Assembly: GCA_020650975.1 (NCBI GenBank)
Contig: JAIPMN010002111.1
Location: 8,078 to 28,612, forward strand
From: Apostichopus californicus
Taxonomy: Eukaryota > Echinodermata > Holothuroidea > Aspidochirotida > Stichopodidae
DNA length: 20,535 nucleotides
Direction of reading: 5' to 3'
Within the stretch, counting starts at the first letter, position 1, and each line of letters opens with the position of its first letter. Of the stretch, positions 19,831-20,535 are shown in pieces. The notes below the pieces were generated by a model. It was not told the origin of the DNA and ran no database searches. It saw only the letters and a list, made by a program, of their open reading frames with translations. The translations under genes and the position numbers were made by a program.

Positions 19831-19878
19831 ACCCGCATTTCGCGGGTTGGACCCGCATTCAAACACCCGCTGACCCGC
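19831..19878. repeat. ACCCGC motif cluster with hairpin
   Basis: ACCCGC occurs at 19831, 19851, 19865 and 19873, and its reverse complement GCGGGT at 19842. The first copy and the inverted copy form a 6-bp stem with a 5-nt loop. The GC content contrasts sharply with the AT-rich surroundings. It could be the remnant of a dispersed mobile element; I cannot name a family. Confidence 0.6.
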
Positions 19879-20064
19879 GCAAGCGTCCGAAAAACCTGCA
19901 TTGTAATTGTCAAGTATACATAAAAAAAATTGCATCAAATTTTGACTTAGCAACCATCATTTCTTTAGCATTCATCCCACGCAAAACAGACAGGCTGTCT
20001 TTATATGTTTTCTACTCCGCGTTACCTCATCGTTTTTACCCTCAAAACAACGGGGTACACCCCT

Positions 20065-20196
20065 CAGTCCGACAAGTTTTCAGTCCGACAAGTTTTCAGT
20101 CCGAAAATAAAATAGGCCTACAAGTTTTCAGTCCGAAAATGAAATACACGTTTTCGGTCCGAAAATGAAATACACGTTTTCAGTTGGGGAATGAAA
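20065..20196 (+). repeat. Short tandem repeat built on TTTTCAGTCCGA
   Basis: CAGTCCG occurs at 20065, 20081, 20097 and 20129, with CGGTCCG at 20155 and a decayed CAGTTGG at 20181. The period is 16 bp at first (ACAAGTTTTCAGTCCG), then 26 bp (GAAAATGAAATACACG inserted). A change of period within one array suggests stepwise expansion. Confidence 0.9.
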
Positions 20197-20535
20197 GCAT
20201 GCAGTTTTAATGCCATAATATCACTAATAAACGGTGACAGCCCGAACTGATAGTAAAAAAATCGATTGAATCTTTCGTATTAAGTCTCACATCACCAGCC
20301 TCAACGAAGACTTGGGACCCCTTAACAACTATCAGTTCTACAAAATATGTAATACGCTCCTTGCACCTTAATCCGCTTCCAATATATAGTCATGGTTTAT
20401 TTGGTTCTAATTCCATCAATGCAACTTACACTTACCTTTCATTCGACTGCCAAGTATTGCTGACGAAGGTCCCAGGGGGACCGAAAATTCCAATATATTT
20501 TCTAAAAATTTACTCCTTATTTGTCAATTATGAGT

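Larger units (their letters stand above)
18344..20535 (+). other. MED24 3' UTR and downstream non-coding flank
   Basis: The first ~190 nt (to the signal at 18513) are the minimal 3' UTR. Beyond lie the C11/G12 pair (18823-18898), a C-rich block (about 19218-19267), the ACCCGC cluster (19831-19878), the CAGTCCG repeat (20065-20190) and a hairpin near 20460. No next gene is recognised before the window ends. Confidence 0.7.

Overview
The window is animal nuclear DNA and holds one recognisable gene: the 3' two-thirds of the gene for Mediator complex subunit 24 (MED24, also TRAP100), on the + strand. Thirteen coding exons, all joined by GT-AG introns with consistent phases, run from position 496 to a stop codon at 18341-18343. 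Together they encode about 626 residues, aligned (from memory of the human protein) with the segment starting about 370-380 residues into human MED24 and ending at its C-terminus. The 5' exons and the promoter lie upstream of the window. MED24 occurs in metazoan Mediator. The moderate divergence from human, the AT-rich introns and the many G/C homopolymer tracts suggest a marine invertebrate, perhaps a deuterostome such as an echinoderm. That placement is inference and low confidence.

Layout. 1-495 is intron. Small exons lie at 496-582, 1480-1567, 3040-3176 and 3935-4055. A 6.2-kb intron follows (4056-10213) and holds two minisatellites: five exact-length 124-bp units at 7699-8318 and six roughly 91-bp units at 9646-10143. 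A denser exon block runs from 10214 to 16408 (exons 5-12). A 1.8-kb intron leads to the terminal exon at 18218-18343. A good polyadenylation signal follows at 18513. The remaining 2 kb is non-coding and contains paired C and G homopolymer tracts, a cluster of ACCCGC motifs, a CAGTCCG-type tandem repeat, and a short hairpin that partly resembles a hammerhead ribozyme core.

The most unusual feature is architectural. Three separate exon-intron junctions of this gene have been locally and tandemly duplicated, so decayed or near-intact copies of an exon edge with its splice site lie in the adjacent intron. These are exon 2 (four copies of the donor side), exon 4 (two copies of the acceptor side) and exon 7 (three copies of the donor side). 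Reading past the true donor of exon 2 or exon 7 meets an in-frame stop at once, so correct choice of the first donor is required.

No operon, CRISPR array, tRNA, rRNA or second protein-coding gene could be supported. The other open frames are short, lack recognisable homology, and lie inside introns or antisense to exons.
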